From Bryobacterales bacterium (GTDB lineage Bacteria; Cyanobacteriota; Vampirovibrionia; Obscuribacterales; Obscuribacteraceae): a stretch of DNA of 6,108 bases. This document shows positions 5,899 to 6,108 of the stretch, one piece after another (positions within the stretch are counted from its first letter, which is position 1; every line of letters starts with the position of its first letter). A program made the translations under genes and the position numbers. The stretch is taken from NCBI GenBank assembly GCA_903970295.1, contig CAJCHQ010000277.1, positions 1-6,108 on the forward strand, given 5' to 3'. Below the pieces are notes generated by a model. That model did no database searches. It was not told where the DNA came from and was given only the letters and a program-made list of their open reading frames with translations.

Positions 5899-6108
5899 TT
5901 CACTTTCCTCTGGTACTAAAATAACTCGAAACGCTTGCTTGCCACTATTTTTACAGATTTACCGTTAGATCTTCTGACTTGTTTTAATTTAGCTGCTTCT
6001 AAATTTCGAGCTCGGAAGTCTGGTGGCGTAAGAAAAATAAAAAACTTTTCGCTGTTTTTTGGTGCGCCCCAGCCATCACTATCTTTGTGTCCGACCCTGA
6101 GCCTCAGC
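5899..6108. other. AT-rich region upstream of nth
   Basis: These 210 bases presumably carry the nth promoter on the minus strand, but no box pair stood out. AATTTAG (5986-5992) and CTAAATT (5999-6005) form a perfect 7-bp inverted repeat with a six-base loop, and AAAAAAC (6039-6045) with GTTTTTT (6054-6060) form another around eight bases. CGAGCTCG (6007-6014) is a small palindrome. The last 48 bases are GC-richer and may belong to whatever lies beyond the window; no frame or tRNA can be called there. Confidence 0.5.
5986..6005. promoter_or_regulatory. Inverted repeat upstream of nth, possible operator or small hairpin
   Basis: AATTTAG and CTAAATT are exact reverse complements separated by CTGCTT, 88 bases before the nth start. 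The dyad has the size of a repressor half-site pair, but its AT-rich content makes chance quite possible. No known regulator motif was matched. Confidence 0.25.

Noticed and set aside
6054..6108. tRNA-like end (GCGCACCA on the minus strand) at the right edge
   Set aside because: No T-arm, anticodon arm or acceptor pairing could be found around it.

Overview
The window is ordinary bacterial chromosome: dense, mostly intact genes with short gaps. It holds five well-supported protein genes, probably the last few codons of a sixth at the left edge, and no recognisable RNA gene, mobile element or CRISPR array. The species cannot be fixed from the sequence. A DUF1574-like SGNH protein, a cysteine-free HMA2-type membrane protein and a secreted TPR protein together would suit a member of the Cyanobacteriota, perhaps a non-photosynthetic melainabacterial/Obscuribacterales-type lineage. 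That is a low-confidence inference from family resemblance.

Layout from left to right. Positions 52-1305 (+) encode a membrane-anchored SGNH-fold protein of the kind that O-acylates or modifies cell-surface polymers; its start overlaps a possible upstream stop codon (ATGA). Converging on it, 1353-1985 (-) encodes a small membrane protein with an N-terminal HMA-like domain that lacks the metal-binding cysteines. A 512-bp divergent intergenic region follows, then an ammonium channel of the Amt family (2498-3775, +) with its conserved pore residues. It is followed after 58 bp on the same strand by a secreted TPR protein (3834-4913, +) whose export signal is unusually long and internally duplicated. 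Converging on that gene, 4990-5898 (-) encodes endonuclease III (nth) with a complete catalytic and 4Fe-4S signature and a Lys/Ala-rich N-terminal extension of about 90 residues. The last 210 bp are an AT-rich region upstream of nth.

The genes do not form an obvious common pathway: surface polymer modification, ammonium uptake, a secreted or periplasmic scaffold, and base-excision repair sit side by side, and strands alternate. Only amt and the TPR gene could plausibly share a transcript. No new multi-gene system is evident. The points most worth a second look are a short GC-rich repeat that duplicates the 3' end of nth in the nth/TPR gap, the duplicated signal region of the TPR protein, the basic tail of endonuclease III, and the cysteine-free HMA-like protein.
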